64,000 bases of DNA from Bacteroidota bacterium. GTDB taxonomy: Bacteria > Bacteroidota > Bacteroidia > Chitinophagales > Chitinophagaceae. The position numbers and the translations under genes were made by a program. Position 1 is the first letter of the stretch; the number at the start of each line of letters is the position of its first letter. The stretch lies in contig JAUZOE010000006.1 of assembly GCA_030706605.1 (NCBI GenBank), forward strand, positions 62,001-126,000, given 5' to 3'. Under the pieces are notes generated by a model. The model was given only the letters and a program-made list of their open reading frames with translations. It had not been told where the DNA came from and searched no databases. Of this stretch, positions 35,667-46,015 are shown in pieces.

Positions 35667-37073
35667 ATGAAATTTTTCAAAATTATTCTAGCTCTTTTTG
35701 TAGCAGCTATATTTTTCAATGCGTGCCAAAAGGATTACAGCATAGAAAATAATGGATTAAAACTTCATTCAGGCACCTGGCAATTTACAGAAAACACTCA
35801 TTCCTTTGCCGGCAATATGGATTCGGCTTTTTTGGTTACTAATGGTGCTACAAATGAACTTCATCTAAATGGAACATCCAGCGATGGAAGTCAGAATTTT
35901 AATATGGTTTTATATGCAGATACTTTTAAGATGGGAAGCTATAAAGCTTCGTTATTCCAATCTTCATTCAATTATACTACTACAGCAAAAACAATTTACC
36001 AGGCCAACCAACTCGTTGGCGAATTTATAGTAAACATTACTTCTCTGGCCAGTAATCTCGTCTCTGGCACTTTTAGCGGAACAGCATTAGACTCTTCAGG
36101 CAACCTGGTAAATATTACCTTGGGTAAATTCCAATCTACCATAGGAGGTCAGACTACAATACCAGTCTCAGAAGGAGTTTTAGGCGACAGTTTAGGCAAT
36201 TGCAAACCGGTTGTTTTAAATGGAACTTATACAGGAGGGATTACAACAACCTCAGCCAATACAGTCCAGATACAGGTTACCATTACCACACCAGGTACTT
36301 ATTCAATATCCACCAACTCTGTAAACGGAATTTCATTTTCTGGTACAGGAATATTCACTAATGCCGGTGTGCAAAATGTCACACTTGCCGCAAGTGGCAC
36401 TCCTACAGATGCTGGTAACCAGGTTTTTACTTTGAGTTATGGTAATAGCCAATGCGCTTTTCAGATTAATTTTACAGCTGGCGCGTCCCCTTCAAATGAT
36501 TATTTTCCACTTACGCTAAATTCGAACTGGACTTATGCAAACTCTTCTTCAGATTCTGTTTTTCGAAAAGTAATAAATTACTCGCCTACAATTAACGGAA
36601 AAAGCTATAACACCATAACTCAGTCAAATTTGCTTTCTCCGGCTACAGTTACTGATTCTTTCTATTATCGCAAACCCGGAGGAGATTATTATCAATATAT
36701 AACTTATTCAAGCCAATTTGGATTTGACAATCCTGTTTCAGGAGAATTTATTTTCTTAAAAGATAATGTGCCTGCGGGAACTACCTGGCAATCTGATCCG
36801 ATAAGCGGAACATCTGGGGGAATAGCTATATCAATGTATGCAAAAATGACAATACTTGCTAAAGCCGTTCCTGCAACCGTAGGAGGATTTAATTTCCCTG
36901 ACATCATTAAAGTAAAGTATGAATATTATGTATCTGTACAGGGTAATCCTCCAGCGATTGCCTACACAATGGAAAGATGGTTTGCAAAAAATTCAGGAGA
37001 AATATACTATCGGCTTTCTGATAGCTCAACCGATATCTATCTTTACCAGATAGGTAAATTCATTGTATTCTGA
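35667..37073 (+). CDS. Putative lipoprotein, unknown function
   Basis: 468-residue predicted lipoprotein. Signal peptide MKFFKIILALFVAAIFFNAC ends in the lipobox Cys20, followed by QKDYS. The body is Ser/Thr/Asn/Gly-rich and strand-like, without a recognised catalytic domain: an N-terminal beta region (to about 180), a middle repeat-like part (GTYTGGITTTSANTVQIQV, about 190-275), and a C-terminal domain (about 280-468) starting DYFPLTLNSNWTYANSSSD, a pattern seen in cell-surface proteins of this phylum. It follows lspA by 35 bp. Confidence 0.8.
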   Translation: MKFFKIILALFVAAIFFNACQKDYSIENNGLKLHSGTWQFTENTHSFAGNMDSAFLVTNGATNELHLNGTSSDGSQNFNMVLYADTFKMGSYKASLFQSSFNYTTTAKTIYQANQLVGEFIVNITSLASNLVSGTFSGTALDSSGNLVNITLGKFQSTIGGQTTIPVSEGVLGDSLGNCKPVVLNGTYTGGITTTSANTVQIQVTITTPGTYSISTNSVNGISFSGTGIFTNAGVQNVTLAASGTPTDAGNQVFTLSYGNSQCAFQINFTAGASPSNDYFPLTLNSNWTYANSSSDSVFRKVINYSPTINGKSYNTITQSNLLSPATVTDSFYYRKPGGDYYQYITYSSQFGFDNPVSGEFIFLKDNVPAGTTWQSDPISGTSGGIAISMYAKMTILAKAVPATVGGFNFPDIIKVKYEYYVSVQGNPPAIAYTMERWFAKNSGEIYYRLSDSSTDIYLYQIGKFIVF

Positions 37074-37136
37074 TAAAAAACATAATCATACCATCGAACT
37101 GTATGAATTCCCCAATTCCTTAGTATTATTATGTTT

Positions 37137-37164
37137 AATAAAAACTGACTAATCAGTTTTTATT
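37137..37164. terminator. Hairpin with stop codon in the loop
   Basis: A perfect 12-bp stem (AATAAAAACTGA and its complement) with a 4-nt loop CTAA that holds the stop codon of the minus-strand gene. A/T runs flank both sides, so it may terminate both convergent transcripts. Confidence 0.6.
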
Positions 37165-39419
37165 AACTTATTTTGAACGATTACTCCATTATTGATTGCT
37201 CTTAAAATATAGAGTCCGGAAGGCAAACCGCTTACATTATCAAGTTCGACGTTGGAATCACCTTTTGCTAGTTGCAAGCTTTTTTTACTGACTATCTTTC
37301 CATATATATCGCAGAGATTAATTTCTGTAAATCCACCTTCCGGAGTAAATATGTCAATATTTAAATTATTTCTGAAGGGATTAACAGTAGTAATTTTGAA
37401 AGGTGCATCTCTATTGTATAAAACAATGATTTTTGAATATTTATAGCTATTAAATTTCTGGCTAATCAATTTTAGCCTGTAATAAGCAACATTCGAAATA
37501 TTTCCGGGATCATTAAACAGGTAGTTGTTATCATTAATGTTATTTAGCGCATCTACCGTACCGACTTTTGAGAAGCTAACCCCATCGGTACTTTTTTCAA
37601 CCTGATATTCTTTAAGATTCTCTTCATTCTGAGCCACCCACTTCAATGAAGATTTGTTGTTCATTATTTTCCCGTAAAAATTTAAAAAGTCTGCACTAAC
37701 TGGTTTACAACCTGCAGTATATACTTTTAAAAATACACTCTGGCTGCCATTTACAGAGCATAGTGAATTAGTTAAATTAGAAGCTGTAGTGCCCACTTTT
37801 AAACGAAAGTAGGCTCCACTATCTAACGATGTAGGCGTAAATGCAGTATCAACTACATATTCATATAACCCATTATTCAAAACCGGCACTTTTGTACCGC
37901 ATACGCCAGTAGAAGTCCAGTTTATTCCATCCGCACTTTTTTCCCAACAAAAATTAGTATAATTATTGAAATAACTTCTCACTGTGTCACTAAGACTTAA
38001 ATTACTTCCAGCACACGACACTGAAGTATCTTTTGGATTCATAGTAAGGTTTGGATAACAGGTAGCCAATTTAATATCATCAATTACCCAATCATTACCT
38101 CCCCCGCCGGCAGCATTATTTTTTATGGTAATAGCAAATTGTGTTTCTGTCGGACCGGTTTTATAAATAAATCCTCTTTTTTGCCAGTTATTATCATGTT
38201 GAATATTCCCGGTTGTATAATAATCTACATCATTTATGGTATAAGAGAGATTAGGCAATACTCCGGGCGTATATGTTGCATTGCTATTTACATCACTTCC
38301 GCATACTCCACAAATATTTCTTACCCAGGCAGAAAATTCATAGTAGGTATTAGGGCATACATTTTTAATAGTATCCCGGTATGCTTCACCCGTAGTATAG
38401 GCAGCATTCACTACCAACATATAACCACCTACAGTTCCTGGCGCTACAGCAGCATTACCTAATGCAGGATTGGAAGCTCCGGTATGATCGCCGATAATAT
38501 CCCAAAAGCCACCGAATACACGACTGTTGTTTGTTGTAGGCTTATAAGGTCCTGCATTATTAGTAGTCCCATCGGCACTGGTATTATTGGCAATAGAATA
38601 ATAATTGTCTTGTGGCGAATTGAGACCTAAAGTAGTATGTATATACCCTGGTGCTATAGCAGTGGCTGGACTGTTTTGAGTATTACCTGAGCCAAAAGAA
38701 CTATCGGCTGTAAAACTTGCACTGGAGAAATTATTACATAACCCCTGGTTTTGAATAACCTTGATTCCGGCATAATTGAAACGAAAAGTTGTATTAACCC
38801 CCGAAGTATCAAAATAATAATTTCCGGTGGGATGTATGGTATCTCCATTATTAGCTGTTATCAAAAGTTTGTAGGCAACCATAAATAACGTTTTTCCGTA
38901 GAATTTTGGAAGGGTAGTACCGGAAACAACTTTCCCCCCTCCTGTGGTAATACCAAAATTGCCCCCATTTCGAGCATTTGAATATCCGGTACCTGATCCA
39001 TATATATTAACCCTTACTCTTGCTGGAGCAGATGAAATATAAACTCCTGCATCATCATTAGAAGCATCAGTATAAGGCCCACTACCACTAAATAAAATAT
39101 CTTCATTAGTAACCAATTTGATCGAGTTATTGATATATTGAGTACCTGCAGGTATAGTATCGATATAATAAAAGTTATTAGTTGTACTATTTACTTTCAC
39201 TAAGGCATGTACTTCAATCGTATCACCTTGTTCAAGAGTGCCACCACCATTATTGCGGGTAAGATTAAAATAGCTATAACTAAATTCTAGCTTTTGTGCA
39301 TTCAAGAATGAGGGAATTAATACAGCAAAAAATGACAAAAAAACAACGACAATAGCAATATACTTGGTCGGGGTAAACACTTTTTCCTCTGGCGTTATAA
39401 TATGTAAAAAAGGTTTCAT
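37149..39419 (-). CDS. Large secreted T9SS-sorted surface protein
   Basis: 756-residue secreted protein. The first 20 residues are polar, followed by a hydrophobic core (YIAIVVVFLSFFAVLIPSFL) ending NAQ, so the signal peptide is long. The N-terminal part contains a DUF11-like beta domain (GDTIEVHALVKVN, IPAGTQYINNS). The middle holds a carbohydrate-binding-like jelly roll (about 285-450: GGYMLVVNAAY, YEFSAWVRNICG, NNWQKRGFIY, DWVIDDIKL). An Ig-like region follows, and the C-terminal 85 residues form a T9SS type A sorting domain (INLCDIYGKIVSKKSL, LPSGLYILRA, QNKLIKTD). No enzymatic motif was seen; adhesion or matrix binding is inferred. Confidence 0.8.
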   Translation of the reverse strand: MKPFLHIITPEEKVFTPTKYIAIVVVFLSFFAVLIPSFLNAQKLEFSYSYFNLTRNNGGGTLEQGDTIEVHALVKVNSTTNNFYYIDTIPAGTQYINNSIKLVTNEDILFSGSGPYTDASNDDAGVYISSAPARVRVNIYGSGTGYSNARNGGNFGITTGGGKVVSGTTLPKFYGKTLFMVAYKLLITANNGDTIHPTGNYYFDTSGVNTTFRFNYAGIKVIQNQGLCNNFSSASFTADSSFGSGNTQNSPATAIAPGYIHTTLGLNSPQDNYYSIANNTSADGTTNNAGPYKPTTNNSRVFGGFWDIIGDHTGASNPALGNAAVAPGTVGGYMLVVNAAYTTGEAYRDTIKNVCPNTYYEFSAWVRNICGVCGSDVNSNATYTPGVLPNLSYTINDVDYYTTGNIQHDNNWQKRGFIYKTGPTETQFAITIKNNAAGGGGNDWVIDDIKLATCYPNLTMNPKDTSVSCAGSNLSLSDTVRSYFNNYTNFCWEKSADGINWTSTGVCGTKVPVLNNGLYEYVVDTAFTPTSLDSGAYFRLKVGTTASNLTNSLCSVNGSQSVFLKVYTAGCKPVSADFLNFYGKIMNNKSSLKWVAQNEENLKEYQVEKSTDGVSFSKVGTVDALNNINDNNYLFNDPGNISNVAYYRLKLISQKFNSYKYSKIIVLYNRDAPFKITTVNPFRNNLNIDIFTPEGGFTEINLCDIYGKIVSKKSLQLAKGDSNVELDNVSGLPSGLYILRAINNGVIVQNKLIKTD

Positions 39420-39635
39420 AAGATTTTTGTAGAAATAGTATTCATATCATTCTAGTGCATTGAAAAAAATAAATTTTATTCCCTAACCAAAATATTAAAC
39501 GTTTATTAAAGGAATTTATTTTATTCCTATAAATTAAAATCACATTATATTTATTAGGTGAAAAATAAAATAAATCATCCGGTGTCATCGTTTGATGGTC
39601 TGGATGTCCTTTAAAAATTCAAAAACTCCATTATT

Positions 39636-41315
39636 GTGAAGAATAAACTATATATATCTCTTATCATATTCCTGCTCAGTTTCAATTATGTTTTTTCGCA
39701 AAACGAGCCTTTTTCCATGAGGGTAATCAATCCGGGATATCAATTAAATTCTGCCTGGGAAATCACCTGGGGACCTGATGATTCATTATGGGTTACCGAA
39801 AATTTTGCCTATTTGGTCAGCCGGATAGACCCTATAACAGGTGGGAAAACAGTATTGATCGACCTAAGTAGCAAAAAAGATTTTACTTCGCCTCCAAGAT
39901 GGCCACAGGGTGGGTTAATGGGAATGGCACTTCATCCTACATTATATAGCGAATGGCCCAATGCTAGTAAACCTTGGGTTTACCTGGCCTATGTTTATCA
40001 TTATAACACTTCTACAGGATGCTCCAGCAATGGCTCCAGCACCAGCCCATGTAGATTTAATACCAAAATTGTCCGCTATGATTATGACCGTGCTACTCAT
40101 ACACTTTCAAATGAACAGGTAATTATTTCATCATTAAATGGCAGTAATGATCATAATTCAGGTAGGTTAACTATCGGAAAAGTGGATGATGTTCCCTATC
40201 TTTTTTATACTATTGGCGATATGGGAGCAGGTCAGTTCAATAATATAAACCGCACCAATAATGCGCAAACAAGAGACACGTTGGAAGGAAAAGTTTTACG
40301 ATTTAACATGGAACCTGATGGAGATGCAGGTGCATTAGACAAATGGATACCCAATGATAATCCTTTTACCGATGCTAATAGCAAACCAACTGCAGTATGG
40401 AGTTGGGGCCACAGGAATGCCCAGGGAATTGTATTTGGCTCTAACGGAAAATTATACCAAAGCGAACAACAGGATAAAAGCGATGATGAGGTGAATATTA
40501 TTGACTCAGCCCGGAACTATGGATGGCCGAGAGTGTCAGGGTATTGCGATGGTAATTATAATGGTTTGACATTAGCGAATAAGACAGTTCACAGCGAACA
40601 AGACAGTTGTACAGCATTAAATGTGAAGGAGCCTATTTATACCTTATTTTCTGATCCAAATCCAGGCGCCTTAGGTTCAAACTATCTTACCTGGCCAACA
40701 GTAGCCTGTTCCAGTATTGATGTTTATGAAAAAAGTGCCATCCCATATTGGAATCGTTCATTGTTAGTTACATCATTAAAAGCAGGCCAGATTTTCAGAT
40801 TAAAACTTGACCCAACCGGTACCAGCGTAATCGACTCTTCCACTATCCCAGCTATGCGAAACCAGGGACGTTATCGCGATATTTGTATCTCTCCTGATGG
40901 TTTAAAAATTTATGCAGCTTGTGATATTTCAGGCCAAACAAGTGGACCCACCGGCAGCTATAATGGAGGAGGAACCCAACCTACACATGCAGGCAGAATC
41001 TTAGAATTTACCTATACCGGCCCCATCGGTCCTTTAGCTATTAATGACTCGGTGAATACCTATACAAGAAATACTGTTATCCAGGTTTTCCCCAATCCTG
41101 CCAGCAAAATATTGTATATAAAAAGTATCAAAAACGTTAGCAAACCCCTACATTATTTAATTTACAATACCACAGGAAAATTAGTATTAAAAGGGAATAG
41201 CAATAATGATTATTTTTCTGTAGATGTAGAAACACTTACTCCCGGAATTTATATATTTAAATTATTCAATGCTTATAATATTAATTTAAAGACTGAAAAG
41301 ATCATGATTAAATAA
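39636..41315 (+). CDS. PQQ-type glucose/sorbosone dehydrogenase with T9SS tail
   Basis: 559-residue secreted protein starting at GTG, with a signal peptide (KLYISLIIFLLSFNYVFSQ). Residues 25-470 or so form a six-bladed propeller of the glucose/sorbosone dehydrogenase family, with the conserved SWGHRNAQG, the acidic DDEVNIID and NYGWPRVSG. Members oxidise aldoses with PQQ and calcium, but many bacterial homologues have no known substrate. The C-terminal 80 residues (VIQVFPNPASKILYI, LIYNTTGKLVLKG, PGIYIFKL) are a T9SS type A sorting domain. PQQ biosynthesis genes are not in the window. Confidence 0.87.
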   Translation: MKNKLYISLIIFLLSFNYVFSQNEPFSMRVINPGYQLNSAWEITWGPDDSLWVTENFAYLVSRIDPITGGKTVLIDLSSKKDFTSPPRWPQGGLMGMALHPTLYSEWPNASKPWVYLAYVYHYNTSTGCSSNGSSTSPCRFNTKIVRYDYDRATHTLSNEQVIISSLNGSNDHNSGRLTIGKVDDVPYLFYTIGDMGAGQFNNINRTNNAQTRDTLEGKVLRFNMEPDGDAGALDKWIPNDNPFTDANSKPTAVWSWGHRNAQGIVFGSNGKLYQSEQQDKSDDEVNIIDSARNYGWPRVSGYCDGNYNGLTLANKTVHSEQDSCTALNVKEPIYTLFSDPNPGALGSNYLTWPTVACSSIDVYEKSAIPYWNRSLLVTSLKAGQIFRLKLDPTGTSVIDSSTIPAMRNQGRYRDICISPDGLKIYAACDISGQTSGPTGSYNGGGTQPTHAGRILEFTYTGPIGPLAINDSVNTYTRNTVIQVFPNPASKILYIKSIKNVSKPLHYLIYNTTGKLVLKGNSNNDYFSVDVETLTPGIYIFKLFNAYNINLKTEKIMIK

Positions 41316-41383
41316 CGAATATTAGGTTGAATAAACACTCATCAAATTCAGCTATCGAAATATGAATGTCAAAAAATATTAGT

Positions 41384-42784
41384 TTAGTCTAATTTACCCA
41401 CCATGTTTTTGGGATCTACCCATTCATCAAATTGGGCGGGAGTTACATAACCTAATCTTACTGCCATTTCTTTCAAAGTAGTATTTTCTTTATGCGCTTT
41501 TTGTGCTATTTCAGCAGCTTTATAATAACCAATTTTTGTATTGAGCGCTGTAACTAACATCAAAGAATTATCAACATGCTTTTTGATATTTGCTTCTACA
41601 GGTTCAATTCCCATAACACATTTTTCATTAAAACTATTACATCCATCACCCAATAATCTTGCAGAGTGTAAAAAGTTATAGATCATCATTGGTTTAAAAA
41701 CATTTAACTCAAAATGTCCGGTGGCACCTCCAATACTAATGGCAACATCATTTCCGATTACCTGTGCTGCGATCATAGTTAATGCTTCGCATTGAGTTGG
41801 ATTTACTTTGCCGGGCATGATAGAGGATCCGGGTTCATTATCCGGAATATGGATTTCACCAATCCCACTTCTTGGCCCTGAAGATAACATCCTGATATCA
41901 TTCGCAATCTTCATAAGACTTACAGCTACAGTTTTCAGAGCCCCGTGGCTTTCTACAATTGCATCATGAGCTGCAAGAGATTCAAATTTATTTTTTGCAG
42001 TGATAAAAGGAAGACCTGTAAGTTCAGCAATAGTTTCAGCCACATTTACCGCATAGCCGTCCGGGGTATTAATTCCTGTCCCAACAGCAGTACCACCAAG
42101 AGCCAATTCGCTCAAATGTAATAATGTATTCTTAATGGCTTTAATACCGTGATCTAACTGTGATACATAACCGCTAAATTCCTGGCCAAGTGTTAAAGGA
42201 GTAGCATCCATAAAATGGGTGCGACCGATTTTAACGATGTGCATGAAATCAGCAGATTTTTTAGCGAAAGTATTTTTAAGATTTTCTAACGCCGGCAGAG
42301 TAAGGTCATGCAGAATTTTATATGCTGCAATATGCATGGCGGTAGGAAATGTATCATTGCTTGACTGAGATTTATTCACGTCATCATTAGGATGTAATAC
42401 TTTTTCCTTATCAGTAAGTTGACCTCCATTTAAAACGTGACCGCGATAAGCAATTACTTCGTTTACATTCATATTACTTTGTGTGCCACTACCAGTTTGC
42501 CAAACCACTAAAGGAAATTCATTAACCAATTGACCCGCAAGAATTTCATCACACACTTTGCTGATGATCTCAAATTTCTCTTTGGATAACACGCCTGCAT
42601 CTAAATTAGTAATAGCAGCAGCCTTTTTCAGGTAAGCAAATGCCTCAATGATTTCTTTGGGCATTTTATTAATATCCTGTGCAATCTTAAAATTTTCAAT
42701 ACTCCTTTGCGTTTGTGCCCCATAATATGCATTGGCAGGCACTTTCACTTCTCCCATGGTATCCTTCTCAATTCGATAGTTCAT
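41384..42784 (-). CDS. fumC: Class II fumarate hydratase
   Basis: 466-residue fumarase that interconverts fumarate and malate in the TCA cycle. The class II signature [11 protein letters not shown] is at 319-329, the [14 protein letters not shown] fumarate site at 97-110, and the general-acid His190 lies in [10 protein letters not shown]. Length is normal. The gene is monocistronic with a 237-bp gap to the divergent SYLF gene. The related aspartase family has similar motifs; [10 protein letters not shown] and the NEV triplet favour fumarase. Confidence 0.95.
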   Translation of the reverse strand: MNYRIEKDTMGEVKVPANAYYGAQTQRSIENFKIAQDINKMPKEIIEAFAYLKKAAAITNLDAGVLSKEKFEIISKVCDEILAGQLVNEFPLVVWQTGSGTQSNMNVNEVIAYRGHVLNGGQLTDKEKVLHPNDDVNKSQSSNDTFPTAMHIAAYKILHDLTLPALENLKNTFAKKSADFMHIVKIGRTHFMDATPLTLGQEFSGYVSQLDHGIKAIKNTLLHLSELALGGTAVGTGINTPDGYAVNVAETIAELTGLPFITAKNKFESLAAHDAIVESHGALKTVAVSLMKIANDIRMLSSGPRSGIGEIHIPDNEPGSSIMPGKVNPTQCEALTMIAAQVIGNDVAISIGGATGHFELNVFKPMMIYNFLHSARLLGDGCNSFNEKCVMGIEPVEANIKKHVDNSLMLVTALNTKIGYYKAAEIAQKAHKENTTLKEMAVRLGYVTPAQFDEWVDPKNMVGKLD

Positions 42785-43021
42785 AATTATTATCTTATTT
42801 GTTTCAAAAATTATAATGGCAAATTTAATTCAATGTAGGGTAGGTATAAAAAAAAGAAATTTTTGACTCTCTAAGTTTAACTTTCCAAAAGATATTTTTA
42901 GTCAATCAAATTGATTACTGTAATTAAATTTGTAAAAATGTGAAATCATTAATTCATAATGGCATTAATGTTGCATAAAATATAAATTAAATTTTTTCAA
43001 AATAAAAACCTCTCTATAATT

Positions 43022-43705
43022 ATGAAAATTTCAAGGATTATCACTTTAATTTTATCATCTCTTTTCTTGTGTGCCATTGCCAATCCCGTTAAAAGTCAAA
43101 ATAAACAAGAAGATAAAATAGTTGCCGCTACCCAGGTTTTACAGGATTTCAGCAAAATGAAGGAAAGTATCCCTGAAGATTTATTGAAAATCACCCAAGG
43201 AATAATTGTAGTACCCAAATTAATAAATGCGGGCTTTGTACTTGCAGGTAAAAGAGGAAAAGGAATTGCCATGGTAAAACTGGCTGATGGTAGCTGGAGC
43301 AACCCTGTATTTGTAACACTTACTGGTGGCAGCGTTGGCTTTCAGGTGGGCGTAGAATCAATAGATCTTGTTTTAATTTTTAAAGACAGTGAAACACTCA
43401 ATGACATTGGAAAAGGAAGTTTTACTTTAGGAGGCGATATTTCTGTAACAGCCGGACCTGTTGGCCGTAATTCCTCAGCGAGTACAGATTATAAAATGGA
43501 AGCAGAGGTGTATTCTTATTCAAGAAGCAAGGGCCTGTTTGCGGGCATTAGCTTATCTGGCTCAGCCATTGCAATAGATGCAAAAGCCAATGAGTCTTTT
43601 TATGGAAATGACGATGATGCAAAAACATTATTTTCTGATGACTCGCAGAATAATTCTGCCTCTGTAGAAAAAATGAAAAGCACTTTACAGGATATGTACC
43701 AGTAA
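43022..43705 (+). CDS. SYLF (Ysc84-like) lipid-binding domain protein
   Basis: 227-residue exported protein with a signal peptide (MKISRIITLILSSLFLCAIANPVKSQ). Residues 30-200 form a SYLF domain: IPEDLLKITQGIIVVPKLI, GFVLAGKRGKG, SWSNPVFVTLTGGSVGFQVG, IDLVLIFKDSETL, and YSYSRSKGLFAGISLSGS. SYLF domains bind phosphoinositides in eukaryotes; the bacterial role is unknown. It converges on the DPP IV gene after 29 bp. Confidence 0.9.
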   Translation: MKISRIITLILSSLFLCAIANPVKSQNKQEDKIVAATQVLQDFSKMKESIPEDLLKITQGIIVVPKLINAGFVLAGKRGKGIAMVKLADGSWSNPVFVTLTGGSVGFQVGVESIDLVLIFKDSETLNDIGKGSFTLGGDISVTAGPVGRNSSASTDYKMEAEVYSYSRSKGLFAGISLSGSAIAIDAKANESFYGNDDDAKTLFSDDSQNNSASVEKMKSTLQDMYQ

Positions 43706-43734
43706 GTAAAATAGATGGGCATATTAAAAACCGT

Positions 43735-45936
43735 CTATCTTGGTCTTGCTCCCGGAGGACAATTTTTTCTTAGATAATCTGTATATAAAGTTGATAAAAA
43801 TTTTCTCGTTCCTTCTCCTTCCGAAAGGGAATGCGTACGGTTTGGGAAGGGCATGAACTGAAATTGTTTATTGTTTTGTATTAAAACATTAAGCAACTCT
43901 TCTGCATTATCATATTGTACATTATCATCGCCGGTGCCATGGATGAATAATAGATTTCCCTGTAGATGTTTTGCGTAATGTATCGGTGAGCCTAAAATAT
44001 AATTCTCTTTATTTCCAGGAATCAACCCCATATATCTCTCTTCATAAATATTATCATAAAACAAAAGATTGGTTACTGCTGCAATAGAAATACCTGTCTT
44101 ATAAATTTCAGGGTATTGGAACATGAGGTTTAAAGTAGATGAACCACCCCCGCTCCAACCCCAGACAGCTACGCGATCTTTATCGAAATAAGGCTTTTCT
44201 AATATTTTCTTTGCAGCCATTGCCTGGTCATGAATATTTAATCTCCCTATCTGGCCATAAATAGATTTGCGCCATTTTGATCCCCGCAAAGAAGGTGTTC
44301 CCCTGTTATCTACAGAAATTTGAAAATAACCTTCATTACTCATATCTCCATTAAATAATCTATACGGGTTATCCTGTGCTCCATACCGGTCAGCAATTGT
44401 TGATGATGCTGGCTCACCATACACATAAAACACCACCGGATACTTTTTGGTTGAATCGAAATTTGCCGGCTTCACCATCCAGCCATCCAAAGTAATATTG
44501 TCTTCAGTAGTCACTTTAAAATATTCAATATTAGAGTTTTCATTCACTCTCATATTCTTTGCAATACTGTTTTCTTCATCTAATGGTTTACCATCCGGTA
44601 AAGAAATCCATTCTGACACAGGAAAAGTTTTATAATTAGAAAAAGAATGTCTTGCAAACCTGGCCCCGGGAGAAATATTATAATTATGGGTTCCTTTCAA
44701 TTCAGCTGGCGAAAGTAATTCCAATGCCCCCTTTCCATCCAGCTTTGTCCTGTACAAATAAAGTTGCGTTGCATTGTTGGGTGAAGCCATAAAATATACA
44801 TACCCATTTTTATCGTCTATACATTTAATATCATCAATATCATAATTACCATTGGTAACCAAAGTTTCTTTACCATCACGGCTAATCAGGTAAATATGGC
44901 GCCAGCCATCTTTTTCGCTCACCCATAAAAATTCTTTCCCATGATCAATCCAGTCCCATCCTGTAGGATCATCATCATTCCATCTTGACTTTATATCTAT
45001 AAATGCCTTATCTGTTTCTGTATAAAAATTTTTTGCAACACCTGTATTTATATCACAGTAAAACAATTTACTTTCATTTTGTTTCCTGTTTAATTGTTGC
45101 AAAACTAACTGTGATGAATTATCAGCCCATTCCATTCTTGGAATATAATGTTCCTGTGGATCACCCGGAACATCCATCCATTTTACAGCATTATCACTTA
45201 CGGTAATTATACCTATACGCACAGGGGAAGGCGATTGTCCCACTTTAGGATATTCAACCGGAATAATCCGTGAGTAAGGCGAATCAGTAGTGTTTAGCAT
45301 ATAATAATCACGCACTTTAGTAGCATCTACCTGCCAAAAAGCAATTTTTTTACTATCAGGGCTCCAACGAAATCCATCACGGCATCCAAATTCTTCTTCG
45401 TATACCCAATCAAAAGTGCCGTTAATAAATTTTCGCGTACCATCTTTTGTAAGGGCTCTTATCTCGTGCGTAGAGATATCTTCCTCATACAAATTATGTT
45501 CACTTACATAGGCCGCCATTTTCCCATCCGGCGAAATTTTTGCAAACATTAATGATTGCGGAGGAAGACTTTTGCCAAGTTGGGTTAATTGATTAGAAAC
45601 TAAATTCAAAACCCAATAATCTCCACGTGTATGGTATCTCCAGACTTTAGCAGTATTAGTAAAAATCAGCAAACTCTTATTATCGGCAGAAAAACTATAA
45701 ATATCAAAAGATAAAGGCTGGCTGGCCCCTTCAGGAATCAATTGATTTCTGTTAACAATAATCGTTTGATTATTAGTTTCCAGGTTTATTTTTACAATAT
45801 TGCCTTCCCTTATAAACAGAAATGAATTTCCTTCAGGAGTCCAGTTTATTGGTTCAGGCCTGAACTGGGAAAAAGAAGTAAGAGTACAAATTGAAAAAAA
45901 CAGGAGGAGTAAAATTCTTATTGGGTTCATTTTCAT
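43735..45936 (-). CDS. Dipeptidyl peptidase IV (S9 family)
   Basis: 733-residue exported serine peptidase that removes N-terminal X-Pro (or X-Ala) dipeptides. Signal peptide about 1-23; beta-propeller to about residue 470 with DWVYEEEF at 176-183, the double-Glu motif that holds the substrate N-terminus; then the alpha/beta hydrolase domain. The triad is Ser595 in GWSGGGSS, Asp670 in HGTGDDNV and His702 in NRTHSLSEG. The serine motif reads GWSGGG where DPP IV usually has GWSYGG, so the residue after Ser is Gly and not Tyr. Confidence 0.92.
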   Translation of the reverse strand: MKMNPIRILLLLFFSICTLTSFSQFRPEPINWTPEGNSFLFIREGNIVKINLETNNQTIIVNRNQLIPEGASQPLSFDIYSFSADNKSLLIFTNTAKVWRYHTRGDYWVLNLVSNQLTQLGKSLPPQSLMFAKISPDGKMAAYVSEHNLYEEDISTHEIRALTKDGTRKFINGTFDWVYEEEFGCRDGFRWSPDSKKIAFWQVDATKVRDYYMLNTTDSPYSRIIPVEYPKVGQSPSPVRIGIITVSDNAVKWMDVPGDPQEHYIPRMEWADNSSQLVLQQLNRKQNESKLFYCDINTGVAKNFYTETDKAFIDIKSRWNDDDPTGWDWIDHGKEFLWVSEKDGWRHIYLISRDGKETLVTNGNYDIDDIKCIDDKNGYVYFMASPNNATQLYLYRTKLDGKGALELLSPAELKGTHNYNISPGARFARHSFSNYKTFPVSEWISLPDGKPLDEENSIAKNMRVNENSNIEYFKVTTEDNITLDGWMVKPANFDSTKKYPVVFYVYGEPASSTIADRYGAQDNPYRLFNGDMSNEGYFQISVDNRGTPSLRGSKWRKSIYGQIGRLNIHDQAMAAKKILEKPYFDKDRVAVWGWSGGGSSTLNLMFQYPEIYKTGISIAAVTNLLFYDNIYEERYMGLIPGNKENYILGSPIHYAKHLQGNLLFIHGTGDDNVQYDNAEELLNVLIQNNKQFQFMPFPNRTHSLSEGEGTRKFLSTLYTDYLRKNCPPGARPR

Positions 45937-46004
45937 GCTGCTATTTTAAAAAAGTAAAATTACGAAAACAGCCATTGCTTACCTTTCCATTTATAAATTT
46001 GGGA

Positions 46005-46012
46005 TAAATTTG
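46005..46012 (+). promoter_or_regulatory. Putative -7 box of hslR
   Basis: TAAATTTG, 3 nt before the ATG at 46016, which would give a leaderless mRNA. Confidence 0.45.
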
Positions 46013-46015
46013 TAT

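Noticed and set aside
43706-43734. Imperfect hairpin between the SYLF and DPP IV genes
   Set aside because: About 8 bp with a wobble pair and no T run; possible convergent terminator but not strong enough to list.
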